From assembly GCA_963619325.1 (NCBI GenBank), contig CAVEVQ010000005.1, positions 20,413 through 84,412 on the forward strand: 64,000 nucleotides of DNA, written 5' to 3'. Within the stretch, counting starts at the first letter, position 1. Each line of letters opens with the position of its first letter. Both the position numbers and the translations under genes were made by a program. Shown in pieces: positions 55,539 through 63,916 of this stretch. The DNA comes from UBA1181 sp963619325 (lineage in GTDB: Bacteria; Bacteroidota; Bacteroidia; Bacteroidales; Paludibacteraceae). The notes under the pieces were generated by a model. The model saw only the letters and a list, made by a program, of their open reading frames with translations. It did not search any database and was not told the origin of the DNA.

Positions 55539-56960
55539 ATGCTTTTAGAAATCGCCTATATTGTGCTTTTATTGGTTTATGTGTCCACTATTGTGAGCAC
55601 GATTCTTCTTCTTTTGATTGAGAATCGAAATCCAGTGAAGTCTATTGCGTGGATTTTTGTCCTTTTGTTTGTACCTGTCGGAGGTTTTATTTGTTATATC
55701 CTTTTTGGAAAAAAATTTAGGAAAAAACGTATTATCAATAAGCGGAGTATCCGTTTGTTAAAGTCGTATGAGGAAATCGCTCAGCGGGATGTTTCGGTGT
55801 TGAACCTTACCAGTATGCAACGTTCGTTGGTTAATCTGGCTATTAACAATAGTGATGCTTGCTTCTTTGAAAGAAATCAGATAAGGCTCTATACGGATGC
55901 GGTTTCGTTGTATGAGCAGATTTTTGAGGATATAAAGAGGGCAACGCATCACATCAATGTTGAATATTATGTTTTCAGTCCAGATAATTTGGGACGAAGA
56001 ATGATGGATGCATTGATCGAAAAAGCTAAGGAGGGGATTAAGGTTCGTCTTATTGTTGACGATGTTGGAAGTTGGAACTTCAGAAAATCGCATGAAAAGG
56101 AATTGAAAGATGCTGGTATTGAGGTAGAACGTTTCTTAAGGGTTGGGCTATCTTTTATCAGTAGTCGGGTGAACTATCGAAACCATCGTAAGATTTTGGT
56201 GATAGATGGAAAAGTGGGCTACACGGGTGGCATCAATGTCGCAGACCGGTATGTCAAAGGACTTAGTTGGGGTACGTGGAGAGATACGCATGCTCGTTAT
56301 GAGGGAGGTTGCGTCCTAGGCTTGCAGAGGGCTTTCTTTGAGGATTGGTTCTTTGTTACGCAGTCGCTGATTGATGATAGCGTATACTATCCTGCCCCGT
56401 CACAGGGAGGAACTGTCAAGATTCAAACCGTTGTGAGTGGACCAGATATGCAGTGGACTTCCATCATGCAGATGTTCACTAAGTCGTTCTCTATGGCGAC
56501 CAAACGAATTTTCATTGAAACACCCTATTTCCTGCCTCCTGAATCTTTGATAGAGTCTCTGCAGACCGCAGCGTTGTCGGGCGTGGATGTGCGTCTGATT
56601 CTGCCTCGTCGTTCGGATGCTCCGCTCACATTGCTGAGTTCGCATTCCTATTTGGATGCAATGTTCAAGGCTGGCATTAAGGTCTATTTCTACTATCCAG
56701 GTTTTATTCATAGCAAAATAACGATTGTAGATGATGAGGTGGGTTTCATAGGAAGCGCCAATATGGATTTCCGTAGCTTTGAACAGAATTTTGAATTAAA
56801 TACAGTTATATATGACAAAGAGGTCGTAGCTCAGTTGGTCTCTATCTACGAACAGGATTTGAGCGACAGTTTGAAGGTGGAGGAGTCAAGTTGGAAAACT
56901 CGTCCAAAGAAGATGAAAGTACAAGAGTCGTTGGCTCGACTGTGTAGCCCTTTGTTGTAG
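55539..56960 (+). CDS. cls: cardiolipin synthase (phospholipase D family)
   Basis: Cls joins two phosphatidylglycerol molecules into cardiolipin at the inner membrane. The 473-residue protein has two N-terminal membrane helices (~3-25, 33-52). Two PLD domains follow, with HKD motifs HRKILVIDGKVGYTGG (H216) and HSKITIVDDEVGFIGSANMD (H391). INVEYYVFSPDNLG, IKVRLIVDDVGS and RIFIETPYFLPP are also typical. The SufT-like gene starts 18 bases after it, so the two are co-transcribed. Confidence 0.93.
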   Translation: MLLEIAYIVLLLVYVSTIVSTILLLLIENRNPVKSIAWIFVLLFVPVGGFICYILFGKKFRKKRIINKRSIRLLKSYEEIAQRDVSVLNLTSMQRSLVNLAINNSDACFFERNQIRLYTDAVSLYEQIFEDIKRATHHINVEYYVFSPDNLGRRMMDALIEKAKEGIKVRLIVDDVGSWNFRKSHEKELKDAGIEVERFLRVGLSFISSRVNYRNHRKILVIDGKVGYTGGINVADRYVKGLSWGTWRDTHARYEGGCVLGLQRAFFEDWFFVTQSLIDDSVYYPAPSQGGTVKIQTVVSGPDMQWTSIMQMFTKSFSMATKRIFIETPYFLPPESLIESLQTAALSGVDVRLILPRRSDAPLTLLSSHSYLDAMFKAGIKVYFYYPGFIHSKITIVDDEVGFIGSANMDFRSFEQNFELNTVIYDKEVVAQLVSIYEQDLSDSLKVEESSWKTRPKKMKVQESLARLCSPLL

Positions 56961-56978
56961 AAAATATATGCTATCAAA

Positions 56979-57290
56979 ATGAATGAATTTTTAGAATTGG
57001 AAGAGAAGATTGTGAAGGTGTTGAAAACAGTATATGATCCGGAAATACCTGTGGATATATATGAGTTGGGACTCGTTTACAATATTGATATAAAAAATGG
57101 AGAGGTAACGATAGACATGACCCTGACAGCTCCTAATTGTCCTGCTGGCGATTTCTTGTTGGAGGACGTGAAAATGAAGGTGGAGGGCATAGAAGGTGTG
57201 AAATCGTGCAAAGTGAACTTAGTCTTCGAACCAGAGTGGACGAAAGACCGTATGTCTGAAGAGGCTATGTTGGAATTGGGATTGATGTAG
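56979..57290 (+). CDS. SufT/MIP18-family iron-sulfur cluster assembly factor
   Basis: This 103-residue protein is a single DUF59 domain. It shows TVYDPEIPVDIYELGLVYNI and MTLTAPNCPAGDFLLEDV, where the cysteine is the usual functional residue. It ends in VFEPEWTKDRMSEEAMLELGL. The family helps deliver Fe-S clusters to client proteins. No suf genes are adjacent. It lies 18 bases after cls and 17 before lpxH, in a three-gene operon. Confidence 0.9.
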   Translation: MNEFLELEEKIVKVLKTVYDPEIPVDIYELGLVYNIDIKNGEVTIDMTLTAPNCPAGDFLLEDVKMKVEGIEGVKSCKVNLVFEPEWTKDRMSEEAMLELGLM

Positions 57291-57307
57291 AGTTCGGAGG
57301 ATAAAAC

Positions 57308-58117
57308 GTGGATGCACAGAATGTTCAGGAGCGAAAAAATGTCTATTTCGCTTCGGATGCCCATTTAGGCTTGGATCTTTATGGGGACCCCTTAGAAAGA
57401 GAAAAAAAATTAGTAAGATGGTTGGATAGCATCAAAATGTCTGCCCGCGAGGTGTATCTCGTAGGTGATATGTTCGACTATTGGTTTGAGTACAAGGATG
57501 TTGTGCCTAAAGGGTTTGTTCGTTTCTTAGGCAAACTCGCAGAAATGTCCGACAACGGTGTGAAAATCTATATGTTGGCCGGGAATCATGATATATGGAT
57601 GTTCGACTACTTTAAAAAAGAGATAGGAGCGACCGTGATAGATGGTAGTTACGAGACGGTAATAGACGGCAAGAAATTTTATATAGCTCATGGTGATGGC
57701 TTGGGAGATCCAAGTCTGTCTTTTCGATTCATGCGTTCTCTATTCCGAAACAAATTCTGCCAAAGTCTATACAAGATGTTGCATCCGAGGATTACGGTCC
57801 CGTTTGGCTATGCGTGGTCGCATAACAGTCGCAAGAAGAAGATGGGTAAGCCCAGTGGAAAATATTTAGGCGAGGAGAACGAGTATTTGGTGAAGTTTGC
57901 TAAATCATACGCAAAGCAGACACCGATAGACTTTTTCATCTTTGGTCATCGTCATATCGATTTGGATTTGATGATATCAACAGGTTGCAGAGTCGTTATT
58001 TTAGGCGACTGGTTGACTCATTTCAGCTATGGCGTATGGAATGGCGAGAATTTCTCTTTGGAAGTCTTCGAGTCTGAATATAGTGAGGTGGAGCCAGACA
58101 TAGATGAGTTTGCGTGA
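57308..58117 (+). CDS. lpxH: UDP-2,3-diacylglucosamine diphosphatase
   Basis: LpxH cleaves UDP-2,3-diacylglucosamine to lipid X in lipid A synthesis. The 269-residue calcineurin-like phosphoesterase has the full metal motif set: FASDAHLG, GDMFDYW, LAGNHDIW, AHGDGLG and FGHRHIDLD. The GTG at 57308 is chosen because the next in-frame ATG lies after the first metal ligand. It is the third gene of the cls operon, linking it to envelope lipid synthesis, and lptC is ~5 kb downstream. Confidence 0.9.
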   Translation: MDAQNVQERKNVYFASDAHLGLDLYGDPLEREKKLVRWLDSIKMSAREVYLVGDMFDYWFEYKDVVPKGFVRFLGKLAEMSDNGVKIYMLAGNHDIWMFDYFKKEIGATVIDGSYETVIDGKKFYIAHGDGLGDPSLSFRFMRSLFRNKFCQSLYKMLHPRITVPFGYAWSHNSRKKKMGKPSGKYLGEENEYLVKFAKSYAKQTPIDFFIFGHRHIDLDLMISTGCRVVILGDWLTHFSYGVWNGENFSLEVFESEYSEVEPDIDEFA

Positions 58118-58152
58118 AATATTAAAATTGTTGAAAAACAATAATGTGAAAT

Positions 58153-58184
58153 TTTGTGAAAAATAAATTCTTTTCATAGGTTTG
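58153..58184 (+). promoter_or_regulatory. promoter TTTG-N20-TAGGTTTG upstream of the glycan-binding lipoprotein
   Basis: TTTG (58153-58156) and TAGGTTTG (58177-58184) are 20 bases apart, the best-spaced promoter type in the window. The start site would lie near 58190, leaving a ~115-base leader with a short frame and a small hairpin. Confidence 0.75.
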
Positions 58185-58188
58185 CGTT

Positions 58189-58260
58189 ATGAGACGGAGA
58201 AGGGGTTGTCCCCTTTTGAATCAAGTAAGGATTACATATTACGGAAGCAGTTCTTTTTAA
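58189..58260 (+). CDS. possible 23-codon leader ORF
   Basis: ATG at 58189, right at the predicted transcription start, opens a 23-codon frame (MRRRRGCPLLNQV..., ends GSSSF) that stops at 58260. It contains a GGGG-TTGT-CCCC hairpin (58202-58213) followed by TTTT. It ends 45 bases before the glycan-binding lipoprotein gene. It may be a leader peptide, or chance. No family is recognised. Confidence 0.3.
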   Translation: MRRRRGCPLLNQVRITYYGSSSF

Positions 58261-58305
58261 GAATGAGTGTTTTTTAGACGAAAATAACAATTAAATCAGA
58301 TTGAT

Positions 58306-59310
58306 ATGAGAAAAGAAAGTTTATTCATTGCTTCTTTGCTTTTCGCTGGCTTGATGGGCAGTTGCTCAAGCAAGCAGGATTGCGGAAGTGCGTCAACAGG
58401 ATCAGCTCCTGAGTTGAGAAGAATGAAATGTGAGTATGTTCCAGATGGTGGCGAGGCAGTTATCTATGGTAGAAATTTGGCGAATGTACAAATCTCATTC
58501 CCTGGTAATTTGGTTGCGGACGTTGTTGAACAAAATGATACAATGGTTCGTGTTATTGTCCCAGAAGGAACGACGGACGGACGTCTGAAGGCTATCAGTG
58601 CCAATGGAGAGTCTTTGTCAAAGTTCTTCTTCCGTGACGACCGTAACACAATCATTAACTTCGACAGAAAACTTCCTACATGGGGAGGTTATAGCCCAAT
58701 GAACGATGATGGGTCTTTGATTGAAGGTACGTTGGAGTTTGGTGATTCTATCACTCCATTCCCTAACGGAGCTAAGCTGATTGAACCTTGTAGCAATAAC
58801 TTCGGATTCCTTTACGGAACGTACGAACATCCTTGGAATATGAACCAGAGTATGTACTTGCAGTATGTTGCCAACCCTCAAGAAGGTGGTCGTGGTAATA
58901 TTTCTGTCGCTGGAAAGGTGTTCGAAAAATATGACTTGGAAGAGTTGGCTCTTAAATTTGAGGTTTATGTCCCTGAAGAGATTCCTTACAAGGGTGTGAG
59001 AACTGAGATTTTCTTCGGTCCTATTAATGCTCCAGACAAGCACGGACGTGATTTCTCTCCAATCTGTTTCTGGAAGCCTTACGAGGGAACAGACAAAGGT
59101 TTCTATACCGATGGTTGGGAGACTGTGACAATTCCGTTGACTGCTTTCTGCCACAACACAACTACTGATGAGGCTGTTGCTGACTATAATTACAGAGATA
59201 AATTGAAGCAAGCTACTAATTTCAGCTTCTTACAGTTCGGCCAGCCTGAAGGTGCTCCGCAGATTTTCATTTGTGTTGATAACTTCCGTATAGTGCCTAT
59301 TGAGGACTAA
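58306..59310 (+). CDS. glycan-binding surface lipoprotein (SGBP-like)
   Basis: This 334-residue lipoprotein has lipobox LMGSC (C20). Residues ~35-110 are an IPT/TIG Ig-like domain (GGEAVIYGRNLANVQISFPG, IVPEGTTDGRLKAIS). The rest resembles the C-terminal glycan-binding domain of SusE/SGBP-B-type proteins, first described for xyloglucan-binding proteins. Motifs are LPTWGGYSP, NFGFLYGTYEHPW, RTEIFFGPINA and QIFICVDNFRIVPI. It would sit on the outer membrane face and hold polysaccharide. No SusC/SusD pair is adjacent, which is unusual for an SGBP. The GH74-like enzyme at the left edge would share the substrate class if both act on xyloglucan. Confidence 0.8.
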   Translation: MRKESLFIASLLFAGLMGSCSSKQDCGSASTGSAPELRRMKCEYVPDGGEAVIYGRNLANVQISFPGNLVADVVEQNDTMVRVIVPEGTTDGRLKAISANGESLSKFFFRDDRNTIINFDRKLPTWGGYSPMNDDGSLIEGTLEFGDSITPFPNGAKLIEPCSNNFGFLYGTYEHPWNMNQSMYLQYVANPQEGGRGNISVAGKVFEKYDLEELALKFEVYVPEEIPYKGVRTEIFFGPINAPDKHGRDFSPICFWKPYEGTDKGFYTDGWETVTIPLTAFCHNTTTDEAVADYNYRDKLKQATNFSFLQFGQPEGAPQIFICVDNFRIVPIED

Positions 59311-59347
59311 TACAAAGGTAAAGGATTATATATCAGATATAAGTCCG

Positions 59348-59383
59348 AGGGAGAAAAGGAAAACTTTTCTCCCTTTGTTTTTA
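59348..59383 (+). terminator. intrinsic terminator after the SGBP-like gene
   Basis: AGGGAGAAAAG (59348-59358) and CTTTTCTCCCT (59364-59374) are exact complements around a five-base loop, followed by TTGTTTTTAT. Confidence 0.9.
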
Positions 59384-59557
59384 TAAAATATGTTGTAAAA
59401 AAACTTGAAAGAAAACTTTAATTTTACTTTGCACGATTGTTAAAAAGTTTTTTTCTTTGCATTCGGAAATCAATGAAAACAGGTGAAACAAAAAAGAGGA
59501 GAACAGCAGATCACTCCGGTGTCCTCCCACACTGCAAATCAAAAAAACATATTAATT

Positions 59558-59602
59558 ATGAAACAAAGTATTGTCAATTATTGTTACTCATTGAAACTCT
59601 AA
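59558..59602 (+). CDS. possible 14-codon leader peptide (MKQSIVNYCYSLKL)
   Basis: ATG 59558 opens a 14-codon frame ending in TAA (59600-59602). The stop overlaps a perfect six-pair hairpin CTAAGG/CCTTAG (59599-59613). The layout of promoter, short peptide and hairpin resembles the his leader at 42.6 kb, but no residue is strongly repeated and no clear terminator follows. Coding status is unproven. Confidence 0.25.
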   Translation: MKQSIVNYCYSLKL

Positions 59603-59901
59603 GGTTGCCTTAGATTAAAACCTAAACCTTACTATCTATCCTTTTTTCAGTTTACTTTGTCCCATTGATTTGCTGAAAAACTCGAAGACATTTAGACTCT
59701 CAAATCGTATCAATTTTCATTCCACAACTAACAACTTCTTTTTTCGTTTGCGTTGCAATATTAAAGCGTATTTTGAAGAATGCAAATAAAACTTTGTTAG
59801 AGTTATTAACATTATTTATTGAACAATGTAATTGCTTGATAATTAGAAGTATAAGTTATTAACAATCGTAACGTGGTTGTTATTATCTCCTATGTATTTT
59901 G

Positions 59902-59909
59902 TATATTTG
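59902..59909 (+). promoter_or_regulatory. -7 box TATATTTG of the coaX-lptC operon
   Basis: It is a perfect TAnnTTTG box 15 bases before the coaX ATG. A TTGT lies 21 bases upstream. Confidence 0.6.
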
Positions 59910-59924
59910 CGAAAAAAGAAGAGG

Positions 59925-60644
59925 ATGAACTTAGTGATAGACCAGGGTAATTCGTCAACTAAAGTAGAGGTTTTTGAAGGCGAAAAGGTTGTCTTCTTTC
60001 GGAAATACGAACATTTCTCTGAAAGAGAAGCTGATAATATTCTATGTGAGTACGCTTGTCAAAAAGCCATACTCTCGACCGTAGTGGATGTGGATGTGCA
60101 TTTATCTCGTTACTTGTCTGAAAAAATGGAGAAATGGGTATGCTTGTCGAATGAAACTCCTATTCCTATTGAGATATTGTATGAGACTCCAAAAACCCTG
60201 GGTGGAGATCGGATCGCTGTGTGTGTTGGGGCTAATTATTTGATGCCAGATGCCAATTTGTTGGTGATTGATGTGGGTACTGCGATAACGTTTGATATTG
60301 TCAATTCTCAAAATCAGTATGTCGGTGGAAATATTTCGTTGGGAATTGATATGAGAAGGAAGGCTCTACACACTTTTACGGCAAAACTTCCGTTAGTAAA
60401 TGTAGCTGATGATGCGAAGATGATTGGCACAACGACTGAGACTGCAATTTCTTCTGGAATAATCTATGGAATTGCAGGGGAGATTAATTCTTTCATAACA
60501 GCGGTTTCCGCGGTTTATCCTAATCTTTCCGTCTTTTTGACAGGTGGAAGTGCTAAATGTTTTGAAAAGCGAATAAAAAGTAAGATATTTGCAGAAAGCA
60601 ACCTTGTTCATATAGGGTTGAATAGAATTCTGAATTATAGATGA
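59925..60644 (+). CDS. coaX: type III pantothenate kinase
   Basis: CoaX phosphorylates pantothenate, the first step of coenzyme A synthesis. The 239-residue ASKHA-fold protein has NLVIDQGNSSTKVEVFEG (phosphate 1 loop), the pantothenate-binding motif LGGDRIAVCVGA, VIDVGTAITFDIV (phosphate 2) and GGNISLGIDMRRKALH. FLTGGSA near the C-terminus is also typical. ATG 59925 is chosen over TTG 59877 because it follows the -7 box. It overlaps the next gene by four bases (ATGA). Confidence 0.93.
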   Translation: MNLVIDQGNSSTKVEVFEGEKVVFFRKYEHFSEREADNILCEYACQKAILSTVVDVDVHLSRYLSEKMEKWVCLSNETPIPIEILYETPKTLGGDRIAVCVGANYLMPDANLLVIDVGTAITFDIVNSQNQYVGGNISLGIDMRRKALHTFTAKLPLVNVADDAKMIGTTTETAISSGIIYGIAGEINSFITAVSAVYPNLSVFLTGGSAKCFEKRIKSKIFAESNLVHIGLNRILNYR

Positions 60645-61906
60645 TAAAAAAGGATCTAAGAAGAGTTGCAGCATTGTTGTGCGTGAGCTTGTTGTCTGGA
60701 TTTATGACGATTGCGTATGCACAGCATAATACGAGTTCTCCGTACACAAGACACGGATATGGAAACATCATAGACGGCGGATATGGACAGTCTCGTGCGA
60801 TGGGTGGCTTGTCGTATGGTGTTAGCCCATCACAGTATATCAATGCGGTGAACCCTGCATCGTACACTTCAATAGACTCTTTGACGTTTCGTTTTGAGGC
60901 GGGGGCAAGTTTTCAGATTTCAGACCAAAAGGGTTCTGGCGTGAGAAACACGTCGTTGAACGGAAATCTTGAGTTCTTGGCGTTCCAGTTTCCTATACGT
61001 AAGTGGGTGGCGTTCTGTGTCGGTTTACAACCTGTATCAGTGGTAGGATACGAGTTTAGTCAGACAGAGGTGAGCAGTTCTTCTATCTCATCTGGCTCAT
61101 TGACAACGAAATACGAATATTCAGGGGAAGGAGGCGTAACGCAATTGTATGCAGGTTTAGGACTAAAGCCGTTCAAATGGTTGGCGATTGGAGGAAATTT
61201 CCAGTTCAATTTTGGTACGATTAGCCACTCAAGTAAGTCAACTTTCTCAGTGTCAACTTATCACGCTACTGCGATGACGCAAGAAATTTTTATAAAAGAT
61301 ATTTCTGGAAATTTCGGAATCCAGACCTTTATACCGATAAAGGAAAAGCAAAGATTGTCGATTGGCGCCGTTTACCAGATGAAGTCTAGTTTGAATGCAG
61401 ATGCAACACAGACGATTATCACGACGGATACGACGACGGTTTCTTATGATAATCAGTTTGATCTTCCGATGCACATAGGCGTGGGAATGGTTTACTCTTA
61501 TTCGGATGTCTTCTTGGTTGGATTCGACTATAAGAGAGAATTTTGGAATGAAGTGCGATTTTTCGGAGAGAAGAACTTTCACAATCGTGACAAGTTCGTT
61601 GTCGGAATGCAATATTTACCAGATGCGAATGGCAGGGCTTATTTTCAGCGTGTGGCCTATCGTTTCGGTGTTAATTACTCCAAGTCATACTATAGTGTGA
61701 ATGGAGACCGTCTCAATTCATTCTCGTTGACGACAGGTTGGGGCTTCCCGTTGAAAAGAGGTTTGAACCCGACGAGGATTAACGTTACATTTGAATATGG
61801 ACACAATGGCGTTGTGTCAAGTTCACAGATACGTGAACAGTATTTCAAGTTTACTCTTAATGCGACGATTAATGAGCGATGGTTTGAGAAGCGTAAATTG
61901 AATTAA
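60641..61906 (+). CDS. outer-membrane beta-barrel protein in the coaX-lptC operon
   Basis: This 421-residue protein has a signal peptide ending at IAYAQ. It then shows SSPYTRHGYGNIIDGGYGQSRAMGG and NPASYTSIDSLTFRFEAG, resembling the hatch of FadL-like or PorP-like Bacteroidota barrels. Regular amphipathic strands follow, ending FTLNATINERWFEK. Its place between coaX and TPR-lptC genes is common in Bacteroidales. Function is unproven; transport or envelope assembly is likely. Confidence 0.78.
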   Translation: MIKKDLRRVAALLCVSLLSGFMTIAYAQHNTSSPYTRHGYGNIIDGGYGQSRAMGGLSYGVSPSQYINAVNPASYTSIDSLTFRFEAGASFQISDQKGSGVRNTSLNGNLEFLAFQFPIRKWVAFCVGLQPVSVVGYEFSQTEVSSSSISSGSLTTKYEYSGEGGVTQLYAGLGLKPFKWLAIGGNFQFNFGTISHSSKSTFSVSTYHATAMTQEIFIKDISGNFGIQTFIPIKEKQRLSIGAVYQMKSSLNADATQTIITTDTTTVSYDNQFDLPMHIGVGMVYSYSDVFLVGFDYKREFWNEVRFFGEKNFHNRDKFVVGMQYLPDANGRAYFQRVAYRFGVNYSKSYYSVNGDRLNSFSLTTGWGFPLKRGLNPTRINVTFEYGHNGVVSSSQIREQYFKFTLNATINERWFEKRKLN

Positions 61907-61934
61907 TAAATAAAAAAATTAAAAACTAATTGAG

Positions 61935-63293
61935 ATGAAAAACAAGGTTGTTTTATTGGGTGCGATGATGGCAATGTCGGCTGCGACATTTGCTGCGACG
62001 GGGGTGCAAACAGGCACCAAATATGGAACGGGACAAGATAGTCTCGACTGTATCCAGTATTTAAGTTTGTTTGGACCATACGCAAAACAGGGCGACTATG
62101 TACAGGCTGCAGAGCCATGGGAGAAAGCATACGCCAATTGTCCTGCTTCATCGAAGAACATTTATATTTATGGTCCTAAGATATTGGCATATCTTATTAC
62201 TAATGAGAAAGATGCCAACAAAAAGGGGAAGTTGTTTGATAAGTTGATGAAGGTCTATGATGATCGTGCGAAGTATTTTGGAAAGGATCGAAAGATGAAC
62301 AAGAACCAAATATTGGCTGAGAAGGCGTTGGATTACATTGATTTTGTGCCAACTGCGAGAGACCCTCAAAAATCTAAAGCATATCAGTGGCTGTCCGAGG
62401 CTATTGATGCTGAGGGTTCAAACTTGAAGGCGAGCGCTTATCAGCAATATTTCGCTTTGTCAAACGATTATTACAAAGCTAACAATGACGGATTCCGTCA
62501 AAACTACTTGAATGACTATTTAAAGATTGGTCCGTTGCTGACAGAACGTATCCAGTCAGGTAACGAAAAAGATTCGGTTAATTTCTCAACTGTGAAAGCA
62601 GCTGTGGATGCGACATTTGCTGCTTCTGGCGCCGCAGATTGCAAGACTTTGGATGGTATCTATGCGTCTCAGATTGAGTCAAAGAAATCTGATAAGTCAT
62701 TCATGAATATGGTGTTGAGTTTGTATGGAATTGCCGATTGTGAGGAGTCTAATGTTTATTTCAAGGCTGCTGCTTATAAACACGCTATTGACCCTTCTGC
62801 ATCTTCGGCAAGAGGTTTGGCAGTTCAGGCGTATAACAAGAAAGATCGTGCAACTGCATTGAAATATTTCAAAGAAGCCGTCTCCTTGGAGAAAGATAAT
62901 TCTGCAAAAGCAAAGATGCAACTGAAGATTGCTGCGATTTATAGGGAACAGGGCAATTATAGCGCATCGCGAGAGGCTGCTAGAACAGCTTTGAACTACC
63001 AATCAAATTTGGCAAACGCTTACATCTTGATAGGTATGTTGTATGCGGAGCATAATAGCTCTATCTCGGATGATGCTGTTATCAAACAAACTGCATTTTG
63101 GGCTGCAGTGGATAAACTCGAGAAGGCAAAGGCTGTTGATCCATCTGTAGCTGCTTCTGTTAATAAAATGATTAGTTCTTATAAGGCAGTGTTCCCAGAT
63201 AAGACCGAGTTGTTCATGAGAAACATAAAGGATGGAGACTCATACACGGTTCCTGGTTGGATTGGAGAAAAGACTGTGGTAAGAGGAAAGTAG
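61935..63293 (+). CDS. periplasmic TPR protein in the lptC operon
   Basis: This 452-residue protein has a signal peptide (LGAMMAMSAATFAA). The mature part is helical with TPR motifs at the start (YVQAAEPWEKAYANCP) and end (RATALKYFKEAVSLEKDNSAKAKMQLKIAAIYREQGNYS, described at ~295-335; LANAYILIGMLYAE). The middle is less clearly repeated. It sits between the barrel gene (28 bases) and lptC (4 bases to its earliest start), so a role in envelope biogenesis is plausible. Confidence 0.8.
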   Translation: MKNKVVLLGAMMAMSAATFAATGVQTGTKYGTGQDSLDCIQYLSLFGPYAKQGDYVQAAEPWEKAYANCPASSKNIYIYGPKILAYLITNEKDANKKGKLFDKLMKVYDDRAKYFGKDRKMNKNQILAEKALDYIDFVPTARDPQKSKAYQWLSEAIDAEGSNLKASAYQQYFALSNDYYKANNDGFRQNYLNDYLKIGPLLTERIQSGNEKDSVNFSTVKAAVDATFAASGAADCKTLDGIYASQIESKKSDKSFMNMVLSLYGIADCEESNVYFKAAAYKHAIDPSASSARGLAVQAYNKKDRATALKYFKEAVSLEKDNSAKAKMQLKIAAIYREQGNYSASREAARTALNYQSNLANAYILIGMLYAEHNSSISDDAVIKQTAFWAAVDKLEKAKAVDPSVAASVNKMISSYKAVFPDKTELFMRNIKDGDSYTVPGWIGEKTVVRGK

Positions 63294-63297
63294 TCAA

Positions 63298-63858
63298 GTG
63301 TTGTTGTTTGACATTTATAGATTGAAGCGTATGGCAGTTCTTTTGGGAACTGTCGTATGCTTTTTTTTCTCATGCTCTGAGAAAAATGAGGTGGTGAAGG
63401 TTACTGATCGTGCGAATATGCCGAGATTGAGTGCTACGGATGTGGTAACTTTGGTGTCCGATTCGGGCGTTACGCGTTATAGAGTGAATGCGAAGGTATG
63501 GAAAGTGTTTGATAAGGTGGCAGATCCCTATTGGGATTTTCCTGAGGGTATTCATTTTGACAAGTTTGATTCAACCATGAAGGTAGATGCTGAGATAGAG
63601 AGCAAAAAGGCTGTGTATTACACAGACAGAAAATTATGGGATTTGAGTGACAGCGTACATGCAATGAATCTGGAAGGGGAGCATTTTGAGTGCGACCAGT
63701 TGTTTTGGAGTGAAACAGAAGAACGTGTTTATTCTAACGGGAAAATAAAAATCACGCAGCAAGATAAGATAATCTATGGACAAGGATTTGAGTCGAACCA
63801 GACTTTCACAAAATATTTGATAAAGAAGCCAGAGGGAATTTTCCCTATAGAAGAGTAA
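63298..63858 (+). CDS. lptC: LPS export periplasmic/lipoprotein subunit LptC
   Basis: LptC passes lipopolysaccharide from the inner-membrane LptBFG complex to LptA. The 186-residue protein has a lipobox-like VVCFFFSC and a beta-jellyroll body: YRVNAKVWKVFDKVADPYWDFPEGIHFDKFD, AVYYTDRKLWDLSDSVHA, FECDQLFWSETEERVYSNGKIKI, all typical of Bacteroidota LptC. The start is uncertain. ATG 63331 would remove the positive residues before the hydrophobic segment. GTG 63298 or the TTGs after it keep YRLKR and suit a signal peptide better. It ends the coaX operon. Confidence 0.88.
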   Translation: MLLFDIYRLKRMAVLLGTVVCFFFSCSEKNEVVKVTDRANMPRLSATDVVTLVSDSGVTRYRVNAKVWKVFDKVADPYWDFPEGIHFDKFDSTMKVDAEIESKKAVYYTDRKLWDLSDSVHAMNLEGEHFECDQLFWSETEERVYSNGKIKITQQDKIIYGQGFESNQTFTKYLIKKPEGIFPIEE

Positions 63859-63884
63859 TTGTTGTAAAATTTTTCGCTCTAATA

Positions 63885-63916
63885 TTTGGTTCGTAAGAGA
63901 AAAGCCTCTATCTTTG
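63885..63916 (+). promoter_or_regulatory. strong promoter TTTG-N20-TATCTTTG at the right edge
   Basis: TTTG (63885-63888) and TATCTTTG (63909-63916) are exactly 20 bases apart. A short hairpin CGCTTTC..GGAAGCG (63921-63939) and an unusually GC-rich leader (63940-63970) follow. No coding frame begins before base 64000. The layout recalls rRNA or tRNA operon promoters of Bacteroidota, which is inference. Confidence 0.7.

Larger units (their letters stand above)
59384..59924 (+). other. 540-base gap with promoter-like boxes, hairpins and a 14-codon frame
   Basis: A TTTACTTTG run (59422-59430) and a TTTTCTTTG run (59447-59455) resemble tandem -33/-7 elements. Downstream come a GAGGA..ACA / TGT..CCTCC hairpin (~59494-59528), a 14-codon frame (59558-59602) and a CTAAGG-TTG-CCTTAG hairpin over its stop codon. 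A T6 run lies at ~59641-59646. Beyond it are AT-rich DNA with two TTATTAACA copies (59800 and 59855 regions) and the coaX promoter. It resembles a leader or small-RNA unit. No known RNA family is recognised. Confidence 0.4.

Noticed and set aside
59494..59560. Known small RNA (SRP RNA, 6S RNA, tmRNA or tRNA) in the gap before coaX
   Set aside because: I could not find the SRP GGAA-tetraloop helix, a long 6S-like closing stem, a tmRNA tag frame or a cloverleaf. It is kept only as an unexplained element.
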